A stretch of DNA of 64,000 nt from Candidatus Pedobacter colombiensis (GCA_029202485.1 CP119313.1:1-64000), one strand, 5' to 3'; shown: positions 49,294-59,373, numbered from the stretch's first letter. Numbers and translations are program-made. The notes: generated from the letters alone by a model not told the origin.

Positions 49294-49798
49294 AGTAGAA
49301 GAACAACAACCTGTAGAGTTTTCATCAGCTTTAATAGAAAAGTTTGATGAGATCGTTAGAAGATATCCGGAAGGCAAACAAAAGTCGGCCTTATTGCCTA
49401 TTCTGCACTTAGTGCAGGCTGAGCTAGGTTGGTTAAGTGCAGCTGCAATGGATAAAGTTGCTGCTTATTTAGACATTCAGGATATTGAAGTTTATGAGGT
49501 AGCCTCATTTTACAGCATGTATTTTTTAAAGCCACAAGGTAAATATGTACTGGAGGTTTGCAGAACAGGACCTTGCTGTTTGGTGGGGGCTGAAAAGCTG
49601 ATGGGCCATATTGAAGATAAACTTGGTGTGAAAGAGAACGAAGTGACTGCAGATGGTTTGTTTAGCTGGAGAGGTGTAGAATGTTTAGCTGCTTGCGGTT
49701 ATGGTCCGGTTTTACAAATCGGTCCTGAATATACATTTTATGAAAACCTGAACGAGCAAAAGGTAGACGAATTGATAGAAGATTTACGCAAAAAATAA
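49286..49798 (+). CDS. nuoE: NADH:quinone oxidoreductase subunit E
   Basis: A 170-residue 24-kDa-type subunit with a thioredoxin-like [2Fe-2S] (N1a) domain. Ligand region VCRTGPCCLVGAE supplies two cysteines and CLAACGYGPVLQIG the other two. The N-terminal helical part contains AALLPILHLVQAELGWLSAAA-type sequence (KSALLPILHLVQAELGWL). It overlaps the nuoD 3' end by 8 nt and shares the TAATG junction with nuoF. Confidence 0.96.
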   Translation: MLKVEEQQPVEFSSALIEKFDEIVRRYPEGKQKSALLPILHLVQAELGWLSAAAMDKVAAYLDIQDIEVYEVASFYSMYFLKPQGKYVLEVCRTGPCCLVGAEKLMGHIEDKLGVKENEVTADGLFSWRGVECLAACGYGPVLQIGPEYTFYENLNEQKVDELIEDLRKK

Positions 49799-51162
49799 TG
49801 GCCCGTAAACTATTATTAGAACATATAAACGTACCTGGCATCAACACACTTGATGTTTATCGCCAAAAAGGTGGGTACCGTGCCGTTGAGAAGGCTTTAA
49901 AGACCCTTACTCCTGATGAAGTAGTAGAAGAGGTTAAGAAGTCCGGATTGCGCGGTCGCGGTGGTGCAGGATTTCCTACGGGAATGAAATGGAGTTTTTT
50001 GGCTAAACCAGAGGGTGTTGCCCGTTATCTGGTATGCAATGCGGATGAGTCTGAGCCAGGAACTTTTAAAGACCGGTACTTGATGACTTACATCCCTCAT
50101 GCATTGATTGAAGGAATGATTGTTTCCAGTTTCGCATTGGGAGCCAATACTTCTTACATCTATGTACGTGGTGAGATGATGCCGCAGATCCGTATCCTGG
50201 AAAGAGCAATTGCAGAAGCAAAAAATGCGGGATTTTTAGGTAAAAATATTTTAGGTTCAGGTTATGACCTTGAGCTATACGTTCAGCCAGGTGGTGGTGC
50301 TTATATCTGCGGTGAGGAAACAGCTTTGCTGGAATCATTGGAAGGTAAACGCGGAAACCCGAGGATTAAACCTCCTTTCCCTGCGATTGCAGGATTGTAT
50401 GGTTGTCCGACTGTAGTAAACAATGTGGAATCTATTGCTGCTGTTGTTCCGATTATTAATGATGGGGGTGATGAGTATGCAAAGATTGGTATTGGCCGCA
50501 GTACGGGAACGAAATTGATCTCTGCTTCAGGTAACTTAGTGCGACCGGGAGTTTATGAAATTGAATTGGGCCTGCCTGTTGAAGAATTCATCTATTCTGA
50601 CGAGTGGTGTGGTGGTATTGCGAATGGCAAACGCCTGAAAGCTACTGTTGCTGGAGGATCATCGGTGCCTGTATTGCCTGCGAATCTGACTTTAAAGTTG
50701 GCCAACGGCGATCCGAGATTGATGAGCTATGAGTCGTTATCTGAAGGTGGTTTTGCTACCGGTACAATGATGGGATCGGGTGGTTTTATCGCTTTTGATG
50801 AAGATCAGTGCATCGTTAGAAACACCTGGAATTTTTCTCGTTTTTATCACCATGAAAGTTGCGGTCAGTGTTCGCCTTGCAGAGAGGGAACGGGTTGGAT
50901 GGAAAAGGTATTGCATAGACTGGAATATGGACATGGCAAAATGAGCGACATTGACCTGTTGGTTGATGTATCTAAAAAAATAGAAGGTAACACGATTTGT
51001 CCGCTTGGTGATGCGGCTGCATGGCCTGTAGCAAGTGCAATAAGACATTTCAGGGACGAATTTGAATGGCATGTAAATGAGCCGGTAAAAAGCTTATCTA
51101 CAAATTATGGTTTAGCCAATTATGCTGAGCCAATTGCTAAAGCAGTTACGGCAGAAAATTAA
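49798..51162 (+). CDS. nuoF: NADH:quinone oxidoreductase subunit F (NADH- and FMN-binding)
   Basis: A 454-residue 51-kDa-type subunit that oxidises NADH and passes electrons through FMN to [4Fe-4S] cluster N3. GLRGRGGAGFPTGMKWSF is the nucleotide-binding glycine-rich loop, CNADESEPGTFKDR the FMN site, and HESCGQCSPCREG with TICPLGDAAAWP the N3 cluster ligands. The gene begins at the overlapping TAATG with nuoE. Confidence 0.97.
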   Translation: MARKLLLEHINVPGINTLDVYRQKGGYRAVEKALKTLTPDEVVEEVKKSGLRGRGGAGFPTGMKWSFLAKPEGVARYLVCNADESEPGTFKDRYLMTYIPHALIEGMIVSSFALGANTSYIYVRGEMMPQIRILERAIAEAKNAGFLGKNILGSGYDLELYVQPGGGAYICGEETALLESLEGKRGNPRIKPPFPAIAGLYGCPTVVNNVESIAAVVPIINDGGDEYAKIGIGRSTGTKLISASGNLVRPGVYEIELGLPVEEFIYSDEWCGGIANGKRLKATVAGGSSVPVLPANLTLKLANGDPRLMSYESLSEGGFATGTMMGSGGFIAFDEDQCIVRNTWNFSRFYHHESCGQCSPCREGTGWMEKVLHRLEYGHGKMSDIDLLVDVSKKIEGNTICPLGDAAAWPVASAIRHFRDEFEWHVNEPVKSLSTNYGLANYAEPIAKAVTAEN

Positions 51163-51188
51163 CATCAGACAAAAGAATATCTTTAACA

Positions 51189-52193
51189 ATGAGCGATAAA
51201 GTTAAGGTAACCATAGACGGAATAACAGTAGAAGTGGCACCCGGTACCTCTATCCTGAATGCTGCAAGGCAGATAGGTGGAGATATTGTTCCACCTGCAA
51301 TGTGCTATTATTCTAAATTAGAAGGCAGCGGTGGGAAGTGCCGTACTTGCATTGTTAAGGTAAGTAAAGGTTCTGAAAAAGACCCGCGTCCGATGCCTAA
51401 ACTGGTAGCATCATGCCGTACTGCTGTAATGGATGGTATGGAGGTGATGAACATTACTTCTCCGGAAGTGATTGAAGCACGCAGTGGTGTAGTGGAGATG
51501 TTGTTGATCAACCATCCGCTGGATTGTCCGGTTTGTGATCAGGCTGGTGAATGTGATCTTCAGAATCTTGGTTACGAGCATGGTTTGCAAAAGACTAGAT
51601 ATGAGTTTGAACGCAGGACGTTTGAGCGTATAGATATTGGTGATAAGATCCAGTTACATATGAACCGTTGCATTTTATGCTACCGTTGCGTGTTTACTGC
51701 CGATCAGATTACGAATAAAAGGGTGCATGGTATTCTGAACAGGGGTGATCATTCAGAGATTTCTACCTATATCCAGACAGCAGTTGATAATGATTTCTCA
51801 GGAAATGTAATTGACGTTTGTCCGGTTGGTGCTTTAACTGATAAAACTTTCAGGTTTAAAAACAGAGTTTGGTTTACTAAACCGATCGATGCACACAGAG
51901 ATTGCCCTACTTGTAGCGGTAAAGTAACGCTGTGGTATAAAGGTGAGGATGTGATCAGGGTTACCGCACGTAAGGATATTTACGGAGAAGTAGAGGAGTT
52001 TATTTGCAATACTTGCCGTTTTGACAAGAAAAAAACTGCGGATTGGGTAATTGAACATCCTACTCATATCAGTGATACTTCAGTGATTTCTTCTAATCAC
52101 TACGAAACGTTAAAACCATTGCCGGTAATTCAGGATAACCCTAAGTTAAGGTTGGCGAATAAGGTTGAACTAGAAAAAACCACTAAATTCTAA
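51189..52193 (+). CDS. nuoG: NADH:quinone oxidoreductase subunit G, short form
   Basis: A 334-residue protein with the N-terminal ferredoxin and His-Cys3 domains of NuoG. N1b ligands are in MCYYSKLEGSGGKCRTC and LVASCRTAV. HPLDCPVCDQAGECDLQ and CILCYRCV...DVCPVGAL hold the [4Fe-4S] sites. A last segment with CPTC and CNTC could be an N7-like or zinc site. The large molybdopterin-like domain of the roughly 900-residue NuoG is absent. The gene has an intact stop and flows directly into nuoH, so this is a short form and not a truncation. Confidence 0.92.
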   Translation: MSDKVKVTIDGITVEVAPGTSILNAARQIGGDIVPPAMCYYSKLEGSGGKCRTCIVKVSKGSEKDPRPMPKLVASCRTAVMDGMEVMNITSPEVIEARSGVVEMLLINHPLDCPVCDQAGECDLQNLGYEHGLQKTRYEFERRTFERIDIGDKIQLHMNRCILCYRCVFTADQITNKRVHGILNRGDHSEISTYIQTAVDNDFSGNVIDVCPVGALTDKTFRFKNRVWFTKPIDAHRDCPTCSGKVTLWYKGEDVIRVTARKDIYGEVEEFICNTCRFDKKKTADWVIEHPTHISDTSVISSNHYETLKPLPVIQDNPKLRLANKVELEKTTKF

Positions 52194-53230
52194 TGGATAT
52201 AGCTTTTGTAATAGAAAAATTTGTACTTGTAGCTATCATATTTGGCATCAGTTTATTGATTGCCATGTATTCTACTTATGCAGAAAGAAAAGTGGCTGCT
52301 TTTTTACAGGATCGTTTAGGACCGGATAGAGCAGGCCCTTTTGGCATATTGCAGCCGTTGGCTGATGGTGTAAAAATGTTTATGAAGGAAGAGATTGTTC
52401 CTACAAATGCCAGTAAATGGTTGTTTATGGTGGGGCCTGGTTTGGCCATGCTTACAGCTTGTATTGGTACTGCTGTTATTCCATGGGGCAGTGCAATCAC
52501 TATTGGCGACAGGACTATTCCTTTACAGGTAACTGACATCAACGTTGGTATATTATACATCTTTGGTGTAGTATCTTTAGGTGTGTATGGTGTGATGATT
52601 GGTGGTTGGGCATCTAACAATAAATATTCATTGTTAAGTGCCATCAGGGCTGCTTCTCAGAATATCAGTTATGAGATTGCAATGGGCTTATCGATCATTG
52701 CCTTATTGCTGGTAACAGGTTCTATGAGCTTGAAAGAAATTGTAGAGGGACAGCATGGCTGGCACTGGAACATACTGTATCAGCCGGTTGGCTTTATTAT
52801 TTTTATGGTTTGTGCTTTTGCAGAGACCAACAGAGCGCCTTTTGATTTACCTGAGTGCGAAACGGAGTTGATCGGGGGATACCATACAGAGTATTCGTCT
52901 ATGAAACTTGGTTTCTATTTGTTTGCTGAATACATCAACATGTTTGTTTCTGCGGCAGTAATGGCTACTTTATATTTTGGTGGTTACAACTATCCGGGCA
53001 TGGATTCGATGGCTGTGTTGTTAGGACCAACATGGGCTCCGCTGTTTGGAACAGCTGTTTTCTTTGTAAAAATATTTGTATTCATATTTTTCTTTATGTG
53101 GGTACGTTGGACTATCCCACGTTTCCGCTATGATCAGTTGATGAATTTGGGCTGGAAGGTATTGATCCCTTTGGCTATAGCGAACATAGTAGTTACCGGT
53201 GTGGTGATTGCATTAATTGAAGGATTTTAA
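52193..53230 (+). CDS. nuoH: NADH:quinone oxidoreductase subunit H
   Basis: A 345-residue membrane subunit with about eight helices at the foot of the quinone channel. YAERKVAAFLQDRLGPDRAG is its N-terminal signature and ETNRAPFDLPECETELIGGYHTEYSSMK the conserved acidic loop. It starts at the overlapping TAATG with nuoG. An imperfect small dyad (53234-53245) and AAGGAGG follow before nuoI. Confidence 0.96.
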   Translation: MDIAFVIEKFVLVAIIFGISLLIAMYSTYAERKVAAFLQDRLGPDRAGPFGILQPLADGVKMFMKEEIVPTNASKWLFMVGPGLAMLTACIGTAVIPWGSAITIGDRTIPLQVTDINVGILYIFGVVSLGVYGVMIGGWASNNKYSLLSAIRAASQNISYEIAMGLSIIALLLVTGSMSLKEIVEGQHGWHWNILYQPVGFIIFMVCAFAETNRAPFDLPECETELIGGYHTEYSSMKLGFYLFAEYINMFVSAAVMATLYFGGYNYPGMDSMAVLLGPTWAPLFGTAVFFVKIFVFIFFFMWVRWTIPRFRYDQLMNLGWKVLIPLAIANIVVTGVVIALIEGF

Positions 53231-53262
53231 CATCCACATTTGTGGAATAATAAGGAGGTTTA

Positions 53263-53763
53263 ATGGAACCATTAACCAGTAAGAAGAAAGTATTAGAACA
53301 AAAGCCCTTAACACTAGCAGAGCGCATGTATTTGCCTGCTATTGCTAAAGGTATGGCTATTACCATCAGTCACTTCTTTAAGAAAGAAGCGACAATCAGA
53401 TATCCTGAGGTTGAGCGGGAGTTCTCTACCAATTTTAGGGGGATGCACTCTTTAAAAAGAGACGAAGAGGGTAGGGAGCGTTGTACAGCTTGTGGCTTAT
53501 GCGCTTTATCATGTCCGGCAGAAGCGATTACGATGATTGCTGCTGAACGTAAACCTGAAGAGAAAGATCTTTATCGCGAGGAAAAATATGCTTCAGTATA
53601 TGAGATCAACATGCTTCGCTGCATTTTTTGTGGTTTGTGTGAAGAGGCTTGTCCGAAAGAGGCGATTTATTTGGATGGACCAATTGTCCCTTCTGATTAT
53701 TTGCGTAAAGACTTTATTTACGGTAAAGACAAGTTGGTAGAACAACCATTAAATAAAAAATAA
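53263..53763 (+). CDS. nuoI: NADH:quinone oxidoreductase subunit I
   Basis: A 166-residue ferredoxin-like subunit holding two [4Fe-4S] clusters (N6a, N6b): CTACGLCALSCPAEAI and CIFCGLCEEACPKEAIYLDG. It bridges clusters between NuoG/NuoF and NuoB. The ATG at 53263 is preceded by AAGGAGG (53252-53258), a strong Shine-Dalgarno for this phylum. Confidence 0.96.
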   Translation: MEPLTSKKKVLEQKPLTLAERMYLPAIAKGMAITISHFFKKEATIRYPEVEREFSTNFRGMHSLKRDEEGRERCTACGLCALSCPAEAITMIAAERKPEEKDLYREEKYASVYEINMLRCIFCGLCEEACPKEAIYLDGPIVPSDYLRKDFIYGKDKLVEQPLNKK

Positions 53764-53766
53764 TAA

Positions 53767-54264
53767 ATGAGCTCATCGATATTCTATTTTGTTGCCACTC
53801 TAAGCGTCATCTTTTCACTGATGGTTATCTTCTCAAAGAACCCGGTGCATAGCGTGCTTTACCTGATTGTTACGTTTTTTACTTTTACGGTTCACTACAT
53901 TTTGCTGAATGCACAGTTTTTGGCCGTGGTAAATTTTATTGTATACATGGGAGCGATTATGGTTTTATTCCTCTTCGTGTTGATGTTGCTGAACCTGAAT
54001 AAGGACAATGAACCGCTAAAATCTACCTTGATTAAGGTAGTTGGTGTAATTGCGGGATGTTGTTTGCTGGTTACTTTGGCAGGTGCTTTAAAAGCAACTG
54101 CGATTTCTGATCCTGTGGTATTGAAAAATCCTAATCTGGGCTTGGTAAAGAACCTGGGTAAAGAGTTGTTTGGCCCATTTATGCTGCCATTTGAACTGTG
54201 TTCTATCTTATTGCTTTCGGCAATGGTAGGCGCTATATTATTAACTAAAAAAGAAAAAGTATAA
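53767..54264 (+). CDS. nuoJ: NADH:quinone oxidoreductase subunit J
   Basis: A 165-residue membrane subunit with five helices. SKNPVHSVLYLIVTFFTFTVHYILLNAQFLAVVNFIVYMGAIMVLFLFVLMLLNL is the family's conserved second and third helices region. It starts 3 nt after nuoI and overlaps nuoK by 1 nt. Confidence 0.95.
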   Translation: MSSSIFYFVATLSVIFSLMVIFSKNPVHSVLYLIVTFFTFTVHYILLNAQFLAVVNFIVYMGAIMVLFLFVLMLLNLNKDNEPLKSTLIKVVGVIAGCCLLVTLAGALKATAISDPVVLKNPNLGLVKNLGKELFGPFMLPFELCSILLLSAMVGAILLTKKEKV

Positions 54265-54593
54265 TGGGGAACATTACTCAGGAATTACAAGGAGTTCCGC
54301 TTAACCATTACATTTGGCTAAGTGCAATCATCTTCACCATTGGTGTTATAGGCGTTTTAACGCGCAGAAATGCGATTGTGATCTTCATGTCTGTTGAGCT
54401 GATGCTGAATGCCGTGAATTTATTATTAACTGCTTTTTCTGTACATAACAATGATCCTTCAGGTCAGGTATTCGTATTTTTTATTATGGTCCTGGCTGCC
54501 GCAGAGGTTGCAATAGGGTTGAGTATTATTGTAATGGTTTACAGAAATACCCAGTCTACAGATATTAATGTGTTGAATCGCCTTAAGTGGTAA
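54264..54593 (+). CDS. nuoK: NADH:quinone oxidoreductase subunit K
   Basis: A 109-residue three-helix membrane subunit. The conserved intramembrane glutamate is in IFMSVELMLNAVNLL and a second in VLAAAEVAIGLSIIVMVYR, both part of the proton-transfer path. Start overlaps the nuoJ stop (TAATG). Confidence 0.96.
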   Translation: MGNITQELQGVPLNHYIWLSAIIFTIGVIGVLTRRNAIVIFMSVELMLNAVNLLLTAFSVHNNDPSGQVFVFFIMVLAAAEVAIGLSIIVMVYRNTQSTDINVLNRLKW

Positions 54594-54614
54594 TTATTAA
54601 GAAGAAATTATAAG

Positions 54615-56507
54615 ATGATAAATTTAGTTTGGCTGGTTCCGTTGATTCCTCTGTTGGGCTTTATAATAAATGGCCTTGGCAGAAATTCATTATCCAAAAA
54701 CCTGATTGGTTTTATAGGGAGCAGTGTGATATTTGTTTCGTTCGCCATCAGTTTAGGTATATTTTTTGAGTTGGGTGCTGATGCGAATAAATCTCATGAG
54801 ATATTTCTTTTTGATTGGATTAGCGCCGGAAGCCTACACATTCCATTGTCTTTTTTAGTTGATCCACTAAGTTCATTAATGCTGCTGATCATTACTGGGG
54901 TAGGTTTTCTGATCCATATCTATTCTATTGGCTATATGCACAGCGATGAAGGTTTTGGTAAGTTCTTTAGCTACCTGAACCTGTTTATCTTCTTTATGCT
55001 ATTGCTGGTTTTGGGATCAAATTATATCGTAATGTTTATCGGTTGGGAAGGTGTAGGACTATGTTCGTACTTACTTATCGGTTTCTGGTATACGAATAGT
55101 AGTTATGCATCTGCAGCGAAAAAAGCCTTCGTGATGAACCGTATCGGTGATTTAGGTTTCTTATTGGCTGTATTCTTAATCTTCACCACTTTTGGTAGTG
55201 TAGAGTTTGGTAAGATATTTCCTCAGGTGCAAAACATGTTGCCTGGTAATGGTACGATTGCTTTAATAGCTCTATTCTTATTTATTGGTGCTTGCGGTAA
55301 ATCCGCGCAATTGCCTTTGTTTACCTGGTTGCCCGATGCGATGGCTGGCCCAACCCCGGTTTCGGCTTTAATCCACGCGGCTACCATGGTTACGGCGGGT
55401 ATTTATATGATTGCAAGATCGAACCTGTTGTTTGACCTGGCGCCAATGATACAGCATGTAATAGCTATTGTTGGTTTGGCTACTGCAGTTGTTGCAGCTA
55501 TTATTGCTTTAACACAAAATGATATTAAAAAGGTGCTGGCGTATTCGACGGTATCTCAATTGGGCTATATGTTCCTTGGCTTAGGTGTTGGTGCTTATGA
55601 TGGCGCTTTCTTCCATGTCATTACTCATGCTTTCTTTAAAGCATTATTGTTCTTATGTGCAGGATCTGTAATTCATGCTTTACACCATGAGCAGGATATG
55701 CGTCATATGGGTGGTTTACGTAAGAAATTGCCAGTTACATTTATCACGATGTTAATTGGTACTATCGCTATCGCAGGTTTACCTCCATTTTCAGGGTTCT
55801 TCTCTAAAGATGAGATATTAGCACATGTTTATTTACATGATAAAGTAATGTGGGGAATTGCAGTGTTTACAGCTTTCTTAACCGCATTTTACATGTTCAG
55901 AATGTTGTTCCTTACTTTCTACGGAAAATACCGTGGTACGCATCATGCTGAAGAGAAAATTCATGAGTCGCCAAAATCTATGACTGTGCCTTTAATTGTT
56001 CTGGCTATTTTATCTGCCGTAGGTGGTGTGATTGGTATTCCGGAAGCATTGGGAGGAAGTCATTGGTTATCACACTGGTTGTCTCCGGTAATTAAACATG
56101 TAGGCGAATCTCCGGATCACGCTACAGAGTATGCACTGATGGGTATTTCTGTGGTTGGTGTTTTAATCTCAATTGCTGTTGCTTATGGGAAATATGTTAA
56201 ACAGAACCATATTCCTATACCTGATGAGGGTAAACGTGTAGGATTGACTAACCTGTCGTACAACAAGTTTTATTTTGATGAAATATATGATGTGCTATTC
56301 ACGAAACCTTTGGATGCAATTTCGGGCTTCTTTTATAAAATCGTTGACAATAAAATTGTAGATGGTATTGTAAATGGCTTTGGCTGGACTGCTTCTGAAG
56401 CGAGTAAAGGTTTACGCTTATTGCAAACGGGAAATGTTGGCTTTTATATTTTTATGATGGTGATAGGAATCATCTCATTGTTATTGTATACTTATTTATC
56501 TCTATAA
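54615..56507 (+). CDS. nuoL: NADH:quinone oxidoreductase subunit L
   Basis: A 630-residue antiporter-like proton-pumping subunit with about 16 helices. FIGWEGVGLCSYLLIGFWY carries the pumping glutamate. AQLPLFTWLPDAMAGPTPVSALIHAATMVTAGIYMIAR is the conserved helix 7-8 block, and STVSQLGYMFLGLGVGAY and HAFFKALLFLCAGSVIHAL follow. The C-terminal lateral helix region is present, ending with a final membrane segment (about 610-630). Confidence 0.97.
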   Translation: MINLVWLVPLIPLLGFIINGLGRNSLSKNLIGFIGSSVIFVSFAISLGIFFELGADANKSHEIFLFDWISAGSLHIPLSFLVDPLSSLMLLIITGVGFLIHIYSIGYMHSDEGFGKFFSYLNLFIFFMLLLVLGSNYIVMFIGWEGVGLCSYLLIGFWYTNSSYASAAKKAFVMNRIGDLGFLLAVFLIFTTFGSVEFGKIFPQVQNMLPGNGTIALIALFLFIGACGKSAQLPLFTWLPDAMAGPTPVSALIHAATMVTAGIYMIARSNLLFDLAPMIQHVIAIVGLATAVVAAIIALTQNDIKKVLAYSTVSQLGYMFLGLGVGAYDGAFFHVITHAFFKALLFLCAGSVIHALHHEQDMRHMGGLRKKLPVTFITMLIGTIAIAGLPPFSGFFSKDEILAHVYLHDKVMWGIAVFTAFLTAFYMFRMLFLTFYGKYRGTHHAEEKIHESPKSMTVPLIVLAILSAVGGVIGIPEALGGSHWLSHWLSPVIKHVGESPDHATEYALMGISVVGVLISIAVAYGKYVKQNHIPIPDEGKRVGLTNLSYNKFYFDEIYDVLFTKPLDAISGFFYKIVDNKIVDGIVNGFGWTASEASKGLRLLQTGNVGFYIFMMVIGIISLLLYTYLSL

Positions 56508-56528
56508 AAGATCGTTCAAGAAAAGATA

Positions 56529-57995
56529 ATGGAACAACTTTTACTACTTCTTATATTTTTACCATTGGTTGGCGCCTTGGTTACCGCATTTACCGGAAAT
56601 GCAGCAAAACATGTTGCATTGGGATCGGCGATTGTTTCTTTAGCCCTGGCCTTGGTTATGGTATGTAATTTTATACCAAATGCAACTGCACAGTTTGTTG
56701 TAAACTGCCCATGGATAAAAGAACTTGGAATTAGTTTCCACGCAGGTGTTGATGGGATCAGCATGATCACGATTTTATTGACGAATGTACTGACTCCGTT
56801 GATCATTCTTTCTGCCTATAAGCATGAGTATAAAAATGCGAATGCTTTCTTCGCTTTGATCCTGTTTATGCAAAGTGGTTTATTGGTGGTATTTACTGCG
56901 ATGGATGCTTTCTTATTCTATATCGGATGGGAAGCAGCCTTAATCCCGATTTACTTTATCTGTGCAATTTGGGGTGGTAAGAATCGCATCAAAGTAAACA
57001 TGAAGTTTTTTGTTTATACCATTGCTGGTTCACTATTTATGTTAGTAGGGATCATTTATCTTTATTTACAAAACCCTTCCAATAATTTCGATATACAGGC
57101 TTTTTATAGTCTTAGTTTAGATTCAACTCAGCAGGGATGGATATTCTGGGCTTTCTTTATTGCTTTTGCGATTAAGATGCCAATATTTCCTTTCCATACC
57201 TGGCAGCCAGATACCTATACTGAAGCTCCGGCTCCGGGAACCATGTTACTTTCAGGTATCATGCTTAAAATGGGTATTTACGGTGTGATTAGATGGTTAT
57301 TGCCTGTCGTACCTGCTGGTGTTCAGCAATGGGGACAAGTGGCGATCGTTTTATCCATAATTGGTGTGGTTTATGCTTCTTTGATTGCATTTACACAAAA
57401 AGATGCGAAAAGATTGGTGGCTTACTCATCTATTGGTCACGTTGGTTTAATCTCTGCAGGTATCTTCGCTTTCAATGTACAAGGGATGCAAGGTGCGATG
57501 ATCCAGATGTTGAGTCATGGTATAAACGTAGTGGGTTTATTCTTTGTGCTTGACATTATTGCAAGTCGGATGCATACTTATAAAATTGCTGAATTGGGGG
57601 GGATTGCAAAACAGGCACCTAAGCTAGCTATCGTATTTCTGATTATTCTTTTGGGAACGGTTGCTTTACCGGGAACAAATGGGTTTATAGGCGAATTCCT
57701 TTTACTGATAGGTATTTATCAATATAGCTTATGGGCAGCAATATTTGCCGGATTAACCATCATTTTCGGCGCGGTTTATATGTTCAGAATGTACCAAAAT
57801 GTAATGCTGGGCAAAACGAATGAACTAACCATTGGCTTTACAGATATAAAAGGATCAGAGCAGGTTGTATTGTACGTGATTTGTGCATTGGTTATTGTTT
57901 TGGGTTTTTATCCAAAACCAATTTTGCAGCTTTCTGAAGCTTCAGTACAACATTTAATAGAACAGGTAACACAAAAATTAACATCGGTAAACTAA
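56529..57995 (+). CDS. nuoM: NADH:quinone oxidoreductase subunit M
   Basis: A 488-residue antiporter-like subunit with about 14 helices. FYIGWEAALIPIYFICAIWGG has the pumping glutamate, FHTWQPDTYTEAPAPGTMLLSGIMLKMGIYGVIRW is the NuoM form of the conserved block, and VAYSSIGHVGLISAGIFAFN follows. The ATG at 56529 gives MEQLLLLLIFLPL, a direct membrane start. Confidence 0.97.
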   Translation: MEQLLLLLIFLPLVGALVTAFTGNAAKHVALGSAIVSLALALVMVCNFIPNATAQFVVNCPWIKELGISFHAGVDGISMITILLTNVLTPLIILSAYKHEYKNANAFFALILFMQSGLLVVFTAMDAFLFYIGWEAALIPIYFICAIWGGKNRIKVNMKFFVYTIAGSLFMLVGIIYLYLQNPSNNFDIQAFYSLSLDSTQQGWIFWAFFIAFAIKMPIFPFHTWQPDTYTEAPAPGTMLLSGIMLKMGIYGVIRWLLPVVPAGVQQWGQVAIVLSIIGVVYASLIAFTQKDAKRLVAYSSIGHVGLISAGIFAFNVQGMQGAMIQMLSHGINVVGLFFVLDIIASRMHTYKIAELGGIAKQAPKLAIVFLIILLGTVALPGTNGFIGEFLLLIGIYQYSLWAAIFAGLTIIFGAVYMFRMYQNVMLGKTNELTIGFTDIKGSEQVVLYVICALVIVLGFYPKPILQLSEASVQHLIEQVTQKLTSVN

Positions 57996-57999
57996 GGAA

Positions 58000-59373
58000 A
58001 TGAATATCATTATAACAATAACTGTTACAGCTTTAGTGGTGCTTTACGCAGGTTTGTTTAAAGCTAAAAAAGCGTTATTACCCATTACCTTACTTGGTTT
58101 GCTTACCTCGCTGGCTTTTGTGGCTACCGGCTGGAATGCCGATCAGAGCTATTACGGTATGATGCATATGGATAATTTTGCATTGGCATTTACAGGAATA
58201 ACAGTTTTAGGGACAATACTTATATTTTTACTTACTCAAAATTACTTTGCAGCAAACAGTGAAAATATTGCGGAATACTTTACCCTGATCCTTTTTGCAC
58301 TTGCAGGTATCGTGATCATGGTTTCTTATACAAACATGTCAATGTTGTTTATCGGCATAGAGATCATGTCGGTAAGTTTATATATTCTTGCAGGGATTCG
58401 TAAAAGCAACTTTGCTTCCAATGAGGCGTCATTAAAATATTTCCTGATGGGTGCTTTCTCTACAGGTTTTCTTTTATTTGGAATTACGCTGATTTATGGT
58501 GCAACAGGATCTTTTGATCTTGGTGTGATCAATCAGTATCTGGTGACGAACTATAAAACAATTTCTCCGATGTTCTATCCGGGGATCATATTGCTGATGA
58601 TTGGACTGAGCTTTAAGATCGGTGCAGCTCCATTTCACTTTTGGACACCGGATGTTTATGAAGGCGCTCCTACGCTGATTACTACTTTCATGTCTACCAT
58701 CGTTAAGACTGCCGGTTTTGCTGCATTCCTTCGTTTGTTTGCCGGTACTTTTGCGCCTTTACATGATTTCTGGATGGCACCATTAATGGGCATTGTATGT
58801 TTAACATTGTTAATCGGAAATGTAACGGCCTTATTCCAAAAGAACTTTAAAAGAATGCTGGCTTATTCCAGTATTTCCCATGCAGGTTATCTGTTGTTCT
58901 CACTGATCACTTTAACAGCAAATTCTGCTAACAATGTATTGGTTTATGCTGCTGCTTATACTTTTGCAACGATCATTGCCTTTGCAGTTTTGATCTTAGT
59001 GAAACAGAAGACCGGAAACGATCATTTCGATAGTTTTAATGGTTTAGCTAAACGAAATCCATTTATAGCATTGATACTTACCATAGCGATGCTTTCGCTT
59101 GCAGGTATTCCGCTTACAGCTGGATTTATCGGGAAGTATCTGATGTTTTTAAATGTAATGAAGGAGTATCAGATATATCTGGTTGCTTTTGCTATTTTAA
59201 ATGCATTGGTGGGATTCTATTATTATTTTAGAGTTATTGTAGCGATGTACTTCAAAGAAGGTAGCGAGACAGAATTACAAACACCTGTTCAATATCAGTT
59301 TGTGCTTGTATTCTCAGCCTTGGTCACCATATTTTTAGGGGTGTATCCGGCTGTAATTTTAAATCTGATATAG
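58000..59373 (+). CDS. nuoN: NADH:quinone oxidoreductase subunit N
   Basis: A 457-residue antiporter-like subunit, the last gene of the nuo operon. FIGIEIMSVSLYILAGIRKSN carries the glutamate, ASLKYFLMGAFSTGFLLFGI and APFHFWTPDVYEGAPTLITTFMSTIVKTAGFAAFLR are the NuoN-type blocks, and MLAYSSISHAGYLLFSLI follows. It lies 5 nt after nuoM. An inverted repeat lies 45 nt downstream. Confidence 0.97.
   Translation: MNIIITITVTALVVLYAGLFKAKKALLPITLLGLLTSLAFVATGWNADQSYYGMMHMDNFALAFTGITVLGTILIFLLTQNYFAANSENIAEYFTLILFALAGIVIMVSYTNMSMLFIGIEIMSVSLYILAGIRKSNFASNEASLKYFLMGAFSTGFLLFGITLIYGATGSFDLGVINQYLVTNYKTISPMFYPGIILLMIGLSFKIGAAPFHFWTPDVYEGAPTLITTFMSTIVKTAGFAAFLRLFAGTFAPLHDFWMAPLMGIVCLTLLIGNVTALFQKNFKRMLAYSSISHAGYLLFSLITLTANSANNVLVYAAAYTFATIIAFAVLILVKQKTGNDHFDSFNGLAKRNPFIALILTIAMLSLAGIPLTAGFIGKYLMFLNVMKEYQIYLVAFAILNALVGFYYYFRVIVAMYFKEGSETELQTPVQYQFVLVFSALVTIFLGVYPAVILNLI

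Noticed and set aside
51189..52193. nuoG as a truncated pseudogene
   Set aside because: Reading frame, motifs, stop and overlap with nuoH are intact, and short NuoG forms are, to my knowledge, usual in Bacteroidota.
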